From contig NC_133102.1 of the NCBI RefSeq assembly GCF_022965805.1, forward strand, positions 10,275,485-10,339,484: a stretch of 64,000 nt of DNA, given 5' to 3'. Source of the DNA: Primulina eburnea. Its lineage: Eukaryota; Streptophyta; Magnoliopsida; Lamiales; Gesneriaceae. Below the pieces are notes generated by a model. That model was not told the origin of the DNA. It saw only the letters and a program-made list of their open reading frames with translations, and made no database searches. Positions 33,501 through 45,233 of the stretch are shown in pieces. How positions within the stretch are numbered: position 1 is the stretch's first letter; each line of letters begins with the position of its first letter. A program made the translations under genes and the position numbers.

Positions 33501-34492
33501 ATGCATCAAGATCAAATTTTTGAGATAGAAGGAGTCTATAATAAGGAGGAACAAAATAAAGAATCATTTCCTATCACTTCATCTGATTCGCCAATGCAAG
33601 AAGATGAGTTTATAATCTTTGTAGAGAATCTGACAGATAAAGAGTTGGTGATTCATAGTACATTCATCTCTGATGATGCACAAATGGAAGAAGTGGCTCA
33701 TCCACGGCCTATCTCAAAATCAACCACTGCAGCTCAAAACCCAGTTACAATTACTCTAGCCGCCGAATCTATACAAGTAATGCACGAGGCCAGTCTTTTT
33801 GCATATCCAACCGAGGAGAATTAATCGTTCGAACCACTTCCTCTCCTTTGAAACCTCACGCAAAGAAGAATACTCTTCGCAAATTAAGCTTAGTGTCTTC
33901 TCAAAGTTTGATGAGAACATTCCTCAAGTCCTGCTTCAGCAAATATTCTCTCAAATGAAGGGGCATGTCAAAATCAATGACCAATGTCGAAATCAAGCAT
34001 TTTGCTTATTCCGTAGACTTCGACAACTTCAAGAATTAGGTTCTTCACGATCTTAATACCATAGAGAATAACTTCATACTAATGGCCATCGATCAAGCAA
34101 CAACAAAAAATAAAGCCGTCGGTATGAATATTGAACTCTTAGGCCACATCACTCAAGTTAAACGTCGTATGAATGCACAGCTCCATCACATCCAAGATAC
34201 CCTTGGCAGCTAGGTGCAAGAAATTCTTGAATATATGCAGTGCAAAAAAGGGGCAGATTCTAAAAGAGCCGAAGAACAGAAGAGTGAGAGAGCCAGACAC
34301 GAGGAAGCAAAGAAGGAAAAAGATAGGAGGAGGCGGAGGAGGGTGCGAGAAGAAGAAGACAAGATAAAAGCAAGCAATAGGAATTCAAGTTTCAGGAGAA
34401 AGATCTTCTTTTGTCTTTCACTAGGTGTAATAAAAAAATTATTATGTAAAAATGTTATTCATTCTCTCAATGAATTTTTTTTCGTATCTTGA
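33501..34492 (+). pseudogene. Env-like / extra ORF fragment of a second Sirevirus-like element
   Basis: Three overlapping frames (33501-33824, 33799-34056, 34214-34492) plus an unstarted one between them describe one decayed protein: an acidic Ser/Thr region, a helical region with FDENIPQVLLQQIFSQMKG, then a coiled-coil tail ending in VQEILEYMQCKKGADSK and a long Arg/Lys/Glu run. The layout (downstream frame, C-terminal coiled coil, then polypurine tract and LTR) matches the extra ORF of copia-2, but on the plus strand. Its tail resembles, from memory, the same Dorcoceras-annotated family. Several frameshifts; function unknown. Confidence 0.6.
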
Positions 34493-34627
34493 GTTTTATT
34501 TCTTAAAATTTTTATCTGTAACAATTGTGTTTAGTCAAGAAGCTTGGTTTTTTCATCGCTAAAAAGAAAGAAATTGTTGAGAAATATTATATCATATGGT
34601 TTGGTAAAGACAAATAACAACATCGAG
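34493..34627 (+). repeat. Polypurine tract and first 53 bp of a copia 3' LTR
   Basis: AAAAAGAAAGAAAT at 34561-34574 is followed by TGTTGAGAAATATT at 34575. The LTR is cut after 53 bp by the gypsy element starting at 34628. Confidence 0.6.
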
Positions 34628-37318
34628 TGTAGAGCCCAAAATCAGTGCACGTAAATCTCATGTATTTATTTAATTGTTAAATATTTTATTTAAAGTTTAA
34701 AATGATTTTAGTGATGCATGATTTATTTAAATTACTTTATTTTAAATTATTTATGTTTATGTGATGTACGTTAAAATGTATTTCGAGTTTCATGTTTCAG
34801 GTGATTACTCGAGGCGGGATCGAGGAATAGAGACCGACGACGAGTTTGGCATTTTTTTAAATGTGGTATCTTATTTTAAGTTGAGGTTGGGGCATTTTAA
34901 ATAATTTATTAAGTTTTAGCATTTTAAAGCCTAATTTAATTATTAGGTGATTTTAAAATTTCTTTTAAAAGTTAGCAATAGTGTGTTTTATTTTAAAGTA
35001 GAGGATCTTAGTAAATTGGGTATTAGTTTACCATTTTTATTAGCTTGTTAATTGGTTTAACATTTTAAATAGCTTGATTAATTATTTATTAAGCAATTTT
35101 TCCCCTAATTACTCACTCACACACGTTACACACACCCACACACACTTACACGTTTTTACACACACCAAAACACACAACACACACCTACACATTTTATTTC
35201 AGATTTTTAAAAAGATAAAACCTAGGGTTTTTGAGAAACTCAGCAGCCGCCCCTCCCTTCAAAGAATTTCAGAAGTTTTCGGTGATTTTATTTCAAGCAA
35301 ATCGTGCCACGGTCGTCCCGGATCAAGTCTCGCTTCCTTCCCGCTTCGGTATCGTTGTTTCGGTATTTCAAATCTTCAAAATGCATGTATATTCTATTTT
35401 TCCTGCTTCGATCTCGTCATATTATGCGTTGTGTTGCTTATTATGCGTAAAAATCCATGTGTGATGTGCAAAGTTTGAGCAGAAAATTGTTGGATCGATT
35501 TTCGAAACGTTTTTAGATCTAAAACTCGTAATTTGTTGTCATTTGAATTACTGTGATTTTTCGGTCGAGTTTCTGGAAAAACTTTCCACATATAAAACGT
35601 AGACCTTTTCAATACCTTCGATTTGACAGTAAATTTGAAATATTTGCATACAAAATGAGTGAGTAATGATCGTTTTTGTGGGACTGCTCAAACTGCGACT
35701 TTTATGAAAATGTGTTCTTGACATGTTCTTGAAGTTATTTGTTGCAGGCTTAGTTGGGCATCACCGGACTTGTGCTATTGCATTTAAATATGTTATGGGA
35801 TGTATCTAGATGTTATTTGATAGTTCATTTTGGTCGAGATTGAACTGGGATGTAATAAAAGTCGTAGGAAGCGAAACGATGTCGAATTACGGGTTATTGT
35901 TGTATTGAAGTTGCTTGTCGATGCTTGGGGACGTTTGTGGTGTTTGTACGAGTTTGAATCAATGTAATAGCATCCTAGGATGAGTCTCGAGGTGTTGGTT
36001 CATGGTCCCTAGGCTTGGATTGGAAGAATGAATCAATAAGTTGGTGAATTTTCGTGAGTTTGCAAGTCCAGCATGAACCCGGACCCCTACATGGAGTCCG
36101 TGTCCTTTTTCCTTCAAAAACATGAATTTCCAGCATGTACTCGGACCCCTACACGGGGTCCGTGTACACCCACTTTTATATAAAAAAAATTATTTATTTT
36201 TTTTAAATATGAATATAAAGTATAGGATTTGTTTTGTGGTTATGAAAATAAAATATAGGATTTGTTTTGGGGTTCTATTTCATGGTTTAGTACGCTGATT
36301 AAACGAGGTCAAGTCCCGAGTGATTTAGAACGTCAAAAGCTATTTATTTACTTCGGTGGCGAGCCCGAGTACCTACGTCTAAGATATGAAAGATAAGTGT
36401 TTAAACTCTTGTTACTATGTGCAGCAGTGACCCCAAGCGAAATCCAACAAAATCCTCAACACCAAGTAAGTATGTTCGACGTGTAAAGAAAATACTTTTA
36501 AGTTTTTGAGGTACGCTAAATGTATTGAGACCAAACTTATGTATGGGATTGGATAGCGGTAAAGTATGACCAGGGACCAATCCACCACGTTAAATTATGA
36601 ACGGGTTTAGATCAGGATTGAAAAGCGGTAAAGTATGACCAGGGACCAACCCACCCGTTAAATTATGAACGGGGATCTCAAGTATGTGGCAGTGGATCCT
36701 CCCTGTCAGCCCAGTACCGTGGTTTAGTCTGATCAGGCGTTTTTATGTATGGGTCACTTGCTTTGAAACATGCCTCTACGCAAAAATTATGAAGTTTATG
36801 TATGTTCAAGTATGTACAAGTATGCAAGCATTTTAAGAAAACTTTAACGTTATGGCACGTCTATGTTATGTATGTATGTTCAAGTTTAATTGCAAGTTCA
36901 AGATTCAAGTATGTACTCTCTATTTTGAAGTTGCATGTGATTTTATTACGTACTACTCGTTACTTCCAGTTTATACGTGTTGAGTCTTTAGACTCACTAG
37001 ACTTGATCGATGCAGGTGAGGATGTTTTTGAGGAGGCTAGGGGTGGAGACCAAGGAGCTGACTTGGACTGAGCAGGAGGCTAGACTCGAGGACCGCCCAA
37101 GTTTTAAGTTTTTATGAAAAATCGAATACTCTGATTTCACGCTACTGGTTATGAGATTTTGAACAAATACTTTTGTCAAACTTTATTTTTAAATCTTTTT
37201 TTGCATCTACTTTGGGACGTACGGTTTATTTTATCGAATTTGAAGTTTGATTACTCTTTTAAGAAATTTTTTTTATTATTCCGCAAATTTTAAGTAGCAA
37301 AAAATACGGTACGTTACA
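34628..37318 (+). repeat. 5' LTR of gypsy-4
   Basis: 2691 bp, TGTAGAGCCC...CGTTACA. It contains a CA-rich microsatellite (35110-35190), two GGACCCC...GGGTCCGTG stem-type repeats (36080-36165), a duplicated AGCGGTAAAGTATGACC block (36555-36690) and the GAGTCTTTAGACTC block (36982-36995). Confidence 0.88.
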
Positions 37319-37320
37319 TT

Positions 37321-37332
37321 TGGTATCAGATA
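37321..37332 (+). other. Primer binding site of gypsy-4
   Basis: TGGTATCAGATA, two mismatches from the tRNA-Met complement, 2 bp after the LTR. Confidence 0.75.
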
Positions 37333-37551
37333 GGTGTTCTTGTAAAGGGTTATGCCTACTGCCAGTTGCGAGAAGCTCATGAAGTCACACCTCAAGTTTG
37401 TAAGTTTTAAAGTTTGAATTATGTTATGTATTAAGCATCTAGCCATGATTTCAACATGCCCATGTTTTTAGTTCAAATTCGTGCATCTTATTCTATTGGT
37501 ATTATGTTCATGCATATTGGGTTTACGTGTTGGGTAAATTATTGGAACAAT

Positions 37552-38576
37552 ATGCCTCCTAGACATATGATTAACCGGGAAGCAAGGGTTGAGGGCAGAG
37601 AGGATCAAGTGGAAGGAGGAAACGCTCCTCTTCCTCCACCCCCAGATATGGGGGCACAGATGCTTGTGGGTATGACTCAGTTCTTCGCACAGTTTACGGG
37701 GAACCAGGCTGCAGTTGATGCGGGGGCTAGGCCCAGACCAGAGGCAGTCTATGAAAGGTTCAGGTGAATGAACCCAAAGGAGTTTTCAGGGACCACTGAC
37801 CTGATGATAGCTGAGGGATGGATTAAATCCATCGAGGTGATATTTTACTTTATGGAGCTGGCAGATGCAGACAGGGTTAGATGTGCCACCTTCTTGTTGA
37901 CTGGAGACGCTAGAATATGGTGAGAAAGTGCGTCTGTGTCGGTTAATTTGCAAACTTTGACTTGGATAGTTTCAAAGAAGTTTTCTACTCTAAGTACTTC
38001 ACTGAGGAAGTACGCTCCCGCTTGACTAGGGAGTTCATGGCGCTGTGGCAGGGAGACAGCAGCGTAGCAGATTTTGTACGAAAGTTTGCAAAGGGGTGTT
38101 ACTTTGTACCCCTGATAGCTAATGATGCTCGGGAAAAGTTGAGGCATTTTATGGATGGGTTGCGGCCGGTCTTGAGCCGTGACGTTCGAGTTGCTGGTCC
38201 TACTACTTATGCAGTTGTCGTGTCTAGAACTTTGGCAGCAGAGCAGGATCAGAAGGACATTGAAATTGACAGGCAAGGCAAGAGGCCTTATCAGCCCCCA
38301 CAGCAGCAGCAGCATCAGCGACCTTAGTTTAAGAGGCCGTTCCAGGGGCAGCCAGGGAAGAAGCCTTATTAGGGACCGTCAAAGGGTAAGGGTCCTATGC
38401 CACAGCAGAAGGCGCCACACAGGTCGGGAGAGCACCCGGTGTGCCCGAAGTACAACCGCCAACACCCGGGGCCATGTTTATATGGGTCAGACAAGTGTTT
38501 CAAATGTGGAAAGGACTGCCCACAGTGGAGGCAGCCAACTCAGGGCGGCAGCCAACTCAGGGCGGAGTGTTTTTAA
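37552..38576 (+). pseudogene. gypsy-4 gag, heavily broken
   Basis: ATG at 37552 (MPPRHMINREARVEG). An acidic/Pro-rich start with MTQFFAQF is followed by the gypsy gag core (EGWIKSIEVIF, FKEVFYSKYFTEEVRSRLT, KGCYFVPLIAND), a Gln-rich stretch and a zinc knuckle region. TGA at 37765-37767 and 37921-37923, a frameshift at about 37950, and TAG at 38325 and 38370 interrupt it. The knuckle CFKCGK-DC has lost about six residues including the His. Not functional. Confidence 0.85.
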
Positions 38577-38600
38577 ATTGTGAAATTTAAACACCAAGGG

Positions 38601-39140
38601 CCATGTTTATATTGTGGAATTTCTCGGTATTTTTTAAAATAATATAAAAATAAAAAATCAGTATCAAAACTTTGCAAATCGAAAACCTTAATGAAATTAG
38701 TACAATCCGGAATTTGCTGCTCCATATTTTTTTGAATCCAGAACAGCAAATTCTAGATTTCTGCTAATTTGTTTTAAAAAATATTTGACCACGGATTCAA
38801 ACAATTTGAACACCCGAGAATAAATTCATCGGTGTTTCAAATTTTAGCACAAAATAGTGCTATAAAACCAACAATTGTTTCCCATTTGGCATCCACTTCC
38901 ATTCATCCGAAATTTTGGTCGTGCATTACTTCATTTTTTTAAATCAAACAGCATTGTGTTTTTGGGTAATTCACATGAACATGTAATTATTATATTTTTA
39001 TTATTATTGAAATAATTTTATTTTGTAATGTTATTTTATAATAATAATTATTAATATTGTCAAGTTGTAATATATTCTGTTGATTTTGTTATCAATTTCA
39101 TACAAGAGGGTATTAAAAAATAATTTTATTAATTATTTTT
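38601..39140. other. Unassigned AT-rich stretch
   Basis: No ORF, repeat or LTR terminus that I can recognise. A words-level echo of 38465 (GGGCCATGTTTATAT) occurs at 38600. It could be old TE or original intergenic DNA. Confidence 0.5.
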
Positions 39141-40136
39141 TTAGGATCGAGAAAGAGTTTAGAGGGAGTGAATAAAATCTTTAAAAATATAATGCATGCG
39201 AAAAGTAAAGACGCGAGATTTTTATGGATTTTCGGAGATAAAAACTCCTACGTCACCGTTTCTTCCACTTTAGGAAGAGTTCCACTAAAAGACGTTTGCT
39301 TTACGAACTTTTTGCAGCAGCCAACTTCAATCAGTACCTATCACACTGCCTGTTTTGGAATTCTTAGTGATCATTTTACACTTCTGGATTTTAAGAACTC
39401 TCGGTTCATCAGACAGCACAATCAATCAAATAACCAAAAGTTACTGATAAAAGAACATTGTATGTATTGAGTAGCACAAAATTGATCCTAGAATGATCAG
39501 ATATCTTTCTGCTGAGTGCGAGCTTGATGAATGATGAAGAATATGAACTTTTAGAGCGCTCAGATATTCGAGTATGCAAGCTTCAGTAATATGTCAATTC
39601 CGTGGTTGAAAAGCTTAAATTGATCGAACTTGTATCTGCATTCTTCAGCTCTTCTTTTATAAGCTATCATCCCAACAGTTGGAAAATATACATAACGTAA
39701 ACCTGTAGCGTTGGAAAGATGTGTCACTATCAGCTACAACTTCATTAAATGTTCTTCAGCAATGCATTTAATGTTATCTTTTCTTGCACAACTTTGAATC
39801 CCGTTCTTTGATGAGTTGCTGCTGAGCATCCTTTTACGACAACTGTTATTAACATCAGAACTTGTAGGATGTATATGCAATCTTTCTATACTGGGATATT
39901 GATATTAATGCAGATCAATCTCGGGACTGGTGCATGACATAGTTGACTTGTAGCGGTGCAAAACCATTTAATGTCCTGAGCCAGTCAGAGAATATCTTTC
40001 ATTAAGTGAGCAATAAATAACTCTTTAATGAAGCGGCTTGAATACTTTGATCAGCCGGTTGACAGTTTTCTAATGGTTGAAACTTTTTCAAGTTGTAGGC
40101 GAACACCTGATTGAAAGTTCAAGCGGTAGAGATCTA
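39141..40136 (-). repeat. Decayed Sirevirus-like LTR fragment
   Basis: Left part GGATCGAGAAAGAG...GTTTAGAGG parallels the copia-2 LTR end (CGAGATAAGAGTGTTTAGAAGG). GGATTTTCGGAGA then CTCCTACGTCACC follows at about 39226, and TTTTATAAGC near 39655 could be the TATA box on the minus strand. The right end (TCCAACA) is missing at the junction with gypsy-7. Confidence 0.65.
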
Positions 40137-40139
40137 GAT

Positions 40140-40543
40140 AATCGTAATCATAATCGTAAATCATTTTACGTTGTGTTCTGTTCAATACAAGTGGCCTATA
40201 ACATAAACTGTTTGATCAAACTAAACCACAGTACCGGGCCGGCAGTTATCATCATAGCCTTGGACTGGATGTCCGCTCCCTAACATAAAATAATTTCTCC
40301 GAAGCCCATACACGTTCTCCAATTTCTAAACCCGTAACATAATTTGACCACAAGACAAATCGCATACATAAAAAATAATTATTTTGCATTTCATACATAC
40401 TTACGAACATCGTGAATCTCATGGGACCGTCCTTGGACATGCTGCCCTAACATACTAAGATTTATACCCAAAATAGCCCCTAAGATGCATTCAGACGCAT
40501 ACGACTCTCAAATTAAACCTAACCACTTAGGACATACCAATCG
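40140..40543 (-). repeat. 3' LTR of gypsy-7, inner-right piece
   Basis: Aligns by eye with 63310-63716. The last five bases AATCG (40539-40543) are the left target duplication of gypsy-6. Confidence 0.85.
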
Positions 40544-43500
40544 TGTAGAGCCCGTAACTTAGACTACGTATAAGCCATGCATAATTCCTAGTATTTAAAT
40601 TAAAATGATTTTTTTTATTTATTTGCATGAGTATTTAAATTCTTTAAATTTATTTATTTCATGCAGTAGTTTAATTATTAGTTTTTCAGTTAATTAAGTG
40701 AGGCCGGACCGGAGTTGGAGTAAAGAGATAAACTTTAATATTAAGAAAATATTCCTATAATTTATTTAAGTTAAATAATAAGTGAATTTAGTGTAAAAGA
40801 AAGTTTATGGAATTATCTTAATAGGTTGAGATAAATAAGTAAATAAGTTAGATAATTAATTCCTTAATTCCATAAAATATTTATTGAGTAGATAGAACAC
40901 TAAAGATTTAAAATGCAAGATTTAAGAAAATATTTCCCCTCCATTTTCATTATAATTTTCGGCCCTATTGATTTAATTTGAGAATTGTTGTCAATCCAAT
41001 TATTTTATTATCTTCCCTTATCCATTTTCTTGGGAGATAATTCTTTCACACTTAATCCTCAATAATTAATATTTGAGCAATATTCCACCCCTTTTATTTT
41101 ATATAAAAATCGGCCCCTCCCCACTTTGAATGATTTAATTTTCAACTCATTCTTTATTTATCCCCTTAACTTTTCTAGATATATTTTTCCTCCCCACCTT
41201 TAGAATCACTACCAAGATTTAATTAAACCAATTCTCCCTTGCACCTAGACCTTAAGATCGCCCATATACACCTCTAGTATCCCCAAGAAAATTCTTTGAT
41301 ATCATTCTTTTCCTTATCACTCAAACTAGTAGATAGAAAGAATATTTTCCCTTCCCTTTATCTTGTATCTTCCCATTTAATCTCCTAGACTCCCTCCCAA
41401 TCCATAATCTCGAAAATTCCAGCCTCCTTCAGCACTGAAAACCGTGAGAGCCTAGGGTAAAAATAAGGAGGAGAAACTAGAAAGAAAACAAGAGAAGCAA
41501 CTCCGTCTCCTCCGCGCCGAGCCGTCGTATTCTTTTCGTTTTTCTTTCAAACGAAAATCAAGGCATGTCTTTATTTCTTTCAAACCTCAATCAAGTCCTA
41601 CTATTATTTTAAACATCACTTTTACATGAATTTTATACAAGGAAACCGAAATATACATCAAGTTTTTTTTTTATGCATGTGCAGATTTTTTTCTACCCTT
41701 CATGGCAGCTCCACGGTTTTCTGAGTTTTGTTGTTTCAGGTGATGGAATCGATTCCAGGCTCCCAAAGCGGCTCCTAGACACGTAATAGGATGCATTAGG
41801 ACCATGTTGGTCCATTCATTCAGCCCCCATACCGCTGGAAAGTCAGAATTGACAGCAACCTTTCCCCTTGCATCTCATGTGTTCGAAAATTTCAGATTTT
41901 ACTGTCAAGGGATTGAATCTGATCTCGGCTGCCCTAGGGCTCATAGCCATGGTTGGATCACTCCCCTAGCATGTCTAAGACGTGACTAAGTCGCCCTTTT
42001 GGTGGCTTGGTCCATGGTTCATCGGTTTTTAAATAAAACACCAGAACAGCCCTCTCCCCTCTCGGCCCTCGATTTTGTTACAGCATGCGTGTGTTCGGTT
42101 TGTGGTGTTGGTATGGATCTTGGTTGGCTCTTTAGCCCTTAGCCACGGTTCTTACCATACCCATTGAGGTCTAGATCATGCCATGGTCAATAAAATGACC
42201 ACTGGAATGGTTCATGACAGCAAGAACCGCTGCATCATTCCCACTCGCAGAATTAATGCTCGGTTGGGACGTGTGGTTTGTTTCTGGTATGGTTCGAATT
42301 GTGGCTGGCCAAAAGCCCTTAGCCATGGTTCAAATCATTCCTTAGGATGTTGATAAGGGTCTCTGGTCGGTGGTTCACGCCCCAATGGCCGATAGGCTCG
42401 AAACCAACACAAGACAAGCGAGTGCGCAGCTGCTGGAATTTGACAGCAACTTGCTGTGTCGATTAGGAGGCTTGTTTGAGTTCTTGTTTGGCTTTTAGCC
42501 CATGGCCTTGGACTGGACAGTGCCTCATCAAGTTAGGAAGGTCATGTTTTTGGCTGTTCGTCATTCGGATCATTTTTGAGGTCGTACGAGAATTTACGGT
42601 GCGATGTACCAAATTGACTCTCGAAAGAGCGTTAAGTGTTTTGGCCTCCATTTCACCTAAATTTCGACCCTCATCATTTTAGGAGCATAAATTCATAATT
42701 TTAAGCATATTTTAATCATGACGTTACGTTGGTTCAGTGTCGGTTCGTGTTGGTTTAGAGTCATGATTAAATACGAAGTCGTTAGTAATAATTGTAGCAT
42801 TTTTTAAAAACGTTATTGCATAGTCTATCCAAGAAAAATCTTCTGCATATTTTTCATGGCATATTTTGGTCGCAGCGAGCCTGGGGACGATCCAATCCAG
42901 TTGGTAAAATTTTACAGGATATTGCTTTTTGCCATTTAAATTTTACTACGTGCATAAGATAGAAAATACTTATTTTTGAGATTTATGCGATATTGCTTGT
43001 GGTCGATTCACTATCAGTTTACACGGTCGCCAGTGACCGCTCAGTTCAGTTTGGTACCACGGTCGCCAGTGACCGATCAACTCAGTTTGGTACCACGGTC
43101 GCCAGTGACCGATCAGTTCAGTTTGGTACCACGGTCGCCATTGACCAATCAGTTCAGCTCAGTGCAGAGGCCACACGCGTAGACCATAATCTCAACAGAA
43201 AATTTTACTTACTATTTCAGTACAGGGCTCCAAGGAGCAAACGTTTTTATTATGATTTTTACAGTTCAGTTATGCACGTAATATAATTGCTCAGTTCAAG
43301 TTATTTTCAGTATGCCTCATGACATGATAATTTTTATCCCATGCAAATTTTATTAGTATTTACTTGTTATATGCATGCTGAGTCTTTAGGCTCACTAGAC
43401 TTGATTGTTGTAGGTACTGGTGAGCATGGGACCGAGGGCGGGGACCAGTGAGCTAGCTTGGGTCGGCAGTAGTGGCACCCGAGGACCTCAGTTTCAGCAC

Positions 43501-43715
43501 TTGCCATTTTATTTTTGATGCTCAAACAATTTATCAGTTGTTGGATATTCTTAAATTGTTATTTTTGACAAACTTTATTTCCTTCCGCTGCTATATTTTT
43601 AAACATTGAACTTTATTTATCGGTTTAGTGATGAATGAGGCATTATAATTATTTAATAAAAAGAAAATTTTTAATTTTCTGCAAAATTTCAAGCAAGGAT
43701 TCTTAGGCGTTTACA
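40544..43715 (+). repeat. 5' LTR of gypsy-6
   Basis: 3172 bp, TGTAGAGCCC...GCGTTTACA. It holds four units of a 36 bp minisatellite (43023-43165) and GAGTCTTTAGGCTC at 43380-43393. Confidence 0.95.
43023..43165. repeat. 36 bp minisatellite (ACGGTCGCCAGTGACCGATC unit), 4 copies
   Basis: Units begin ACGGTCGCCAGTGACCG and end GGTACC. The 3' LTR has only three (51120-51232), accounting for nearly all of the 33 bp length difference between the LTRs. Confidence 0.9.
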
Positions 43716-43949
43716 ATTGGGATCAAAGCGGTGGTTCTTGTAAAGGGTTACACTATTACTGACCACGAGAAGCTCACGAATCCACGTCTTCGGTCTGTAA
43801 GTTTTACATTTCAGCATTTTATTTAAAAGCATGAATTATTTGGATAGCATGTTTTCATGAAATGTTTTACATCCAGATTTATTGTTCAGTATTTAAATAA
43901 ATTATGGAATTATGCATGTTAGTTACGTATGGGTTATGTATGGAACAGT
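43716..43949 (+). other. gypsy-6 primer site and leader
   Basis: ATTGGGATCAAAGC follows the LTR; it is the tRNA-Met primer complement with two changes. A short leader follows with GTTCTTGTAAAGGGTTA, which is shared with the gypsy-4 leader. Confidence 0.7.
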
Positions 43950-45031
43950 ATGCCCCCTAGACGCCAGGTTGGACGCCCGAGGGGTAATGAGGAACCTCGC
44001 CAGGAGGACTGGGAGGAGCAGAATCAGGAGGAGAATTTACCCCCTCCACCTCAACCGGATATGAACGCCCAGATGCTAACTGGGATGACGCAGTTCTTCG
44101 CACAGTTTGCGGGGAACAATGCCGTTGCCGCCGCCGCAGCCAGGCCGACAGGGCCCGAGGTTGTCTATGAAAGGTTTATGAAGATGCGTCCGAAGGAGTT
44201 TTCTGGGACGTCTGACCCCATGATTGCCGAGGGATGGATCAAATCCCTCGAGGTTATCTTCCAGTTCATGGAACATGGAAATACAGATAGAGTCCGATGT
44301 GCCACCTACTTATTCAGTGGAGATTCCCGCTTATGGTGGGAAGGAGCTTCAGTGGCCTTGAACTTGACTACACTGACATGGACGCGTTTCACGGAGGTCT
44401 TCTACTCCAAGTATTTTACTGAGGAAGTACGCACCAGGTTGACCACCGAGTTCATGAGCTTGAGATAGGGTGATATGATGGTTACGGAGTTCATCCGTAA
44501 GTTCGAGAGGGGCTGTCATTTTGTGCCCCTGATCGCGAATGATGCCAAAGCCAAGTTGATGCATTTTCTGGTGGGTTTACGGCCGATCTTGCGCCGGGAT
44601 GTTAGGGTGTCTTACCCTGCTACTTATGAGATCGCAGTCTCCAAAGCTCTAGCCGTCGAACAGGATCTGCGGGATATTGAGAGGGATCGCCAGGGCAAGC
44701 GCCCAGTCCAGGCACCACACCGTCCTCCTCCTCATCAACATCAGCAGCAAAACAAGAGGCCATTTCGTGGGACGCCTAGGAACAGAGGCCAGCAGCAACA
44801 ACAGCAGCAGCAGCGGGGACGCCCAGCCCCGAGGACGTTTGTACACCCCCCCTTGTCCCAAGTGCTCACGTCGCCATCCTGGAACATATATGTCTGGCTC
44901 AGGAAAGTGTTTTAAGTGTGGCAGTCCAGACCACATGTTGCTACAGTGCCCTCAGAGGAATCTGCCTACCCAAGGCAGAGTTTTTGCTCTACATGCCACG
45001 GAAACGAATCCGGAGATGATGTTGATGACAG
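43950..45031 (+). pseudogene. gypsy-6 gag with nonsense codon and frameshift
   Basis: ATG at 43950 (MPPRRQVGRPRGNEE) is chosen because gypsy-4 and gypsy-7 gag start with the same MP-x-R wording; an earlier in-frame Met at 43929 exists. The gag core runs through EGWIKSLEVIFQF, RLWWEGAS, FTEVFYSKYFTEEVRTRLT and RGCHFVPLIAND, with a Gln-rich linker. TAG at 44466-44468 replaces a probable Gln codon. A C-run near 44850 shifts the frame before the knuckles CPKCSRRHPGTYM (second His/Cys position altered) and CFKCGSPDHMLLQC. The knuckle frame ends six codons after LMTG, at a probable intron. Confidence 0.9.
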
Positions 45032-45233
45032 GTACCTTTAATCTTTAAATTATTATTCGAATTTCAGTATTTTGGGAACCGGGATTAAAATTTTTGAACT
45101 TAGAACTGTTATAGGATTGCATGCTCTACTCAGAATTATTTTGGGGATGTAAATTAGAAGAACTTTGGCCTTTGCATGTCTATAGGATAGTCCTTGGGAT
45201 TTTTGGTTTCCGCTTGATGTTCTAAACTTTCAG
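45032..45233 (+). other. Probable intron between gag and protease of gypsy-6
   Basis: The gag frame meets a stop at 45048 inside this stretch. It begins ACAG|GTACC and ends CTTTCAG|TG, and joining the flanks restores a phase-compatible LMT-x-RIFI reading into protease. A 193 bp equivalent at the same place in gypsy-7 (61313-61505) has an AG acceptor and a one-base-altered donor. Inferred from splice signals only. Confidence 0.5.

Larger units (their letters stand above)
34628..38600 (+). mobile_element. Gypsy element gypsy-4, truncated within gag
   Basis: A complete 5' LTR (34628-37318), a degenerate primer site and a decayed gag are present. Everything from the gag zinc knuckle onward is missing. 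The break near 38590 follows a 17 bp tandem repeat (CAACTCAGGGCGGCAGC). Left flank is TCGAG with no partner. The LTR family is the same as solo LTR A (55540-58215). Confidence 0.85.

Noticed and set aside
33163..33528. 121-codon plus ORF
   Set aside because: Low-complexity, Phe/Leu-rich, spans the junction between an LTR fragment and the env-like remnant.
35074..35478. 134-codon plus ORF
   Set aside because: Runs through a CA microsatellite inside the gypsy-4 LTR; no domain.
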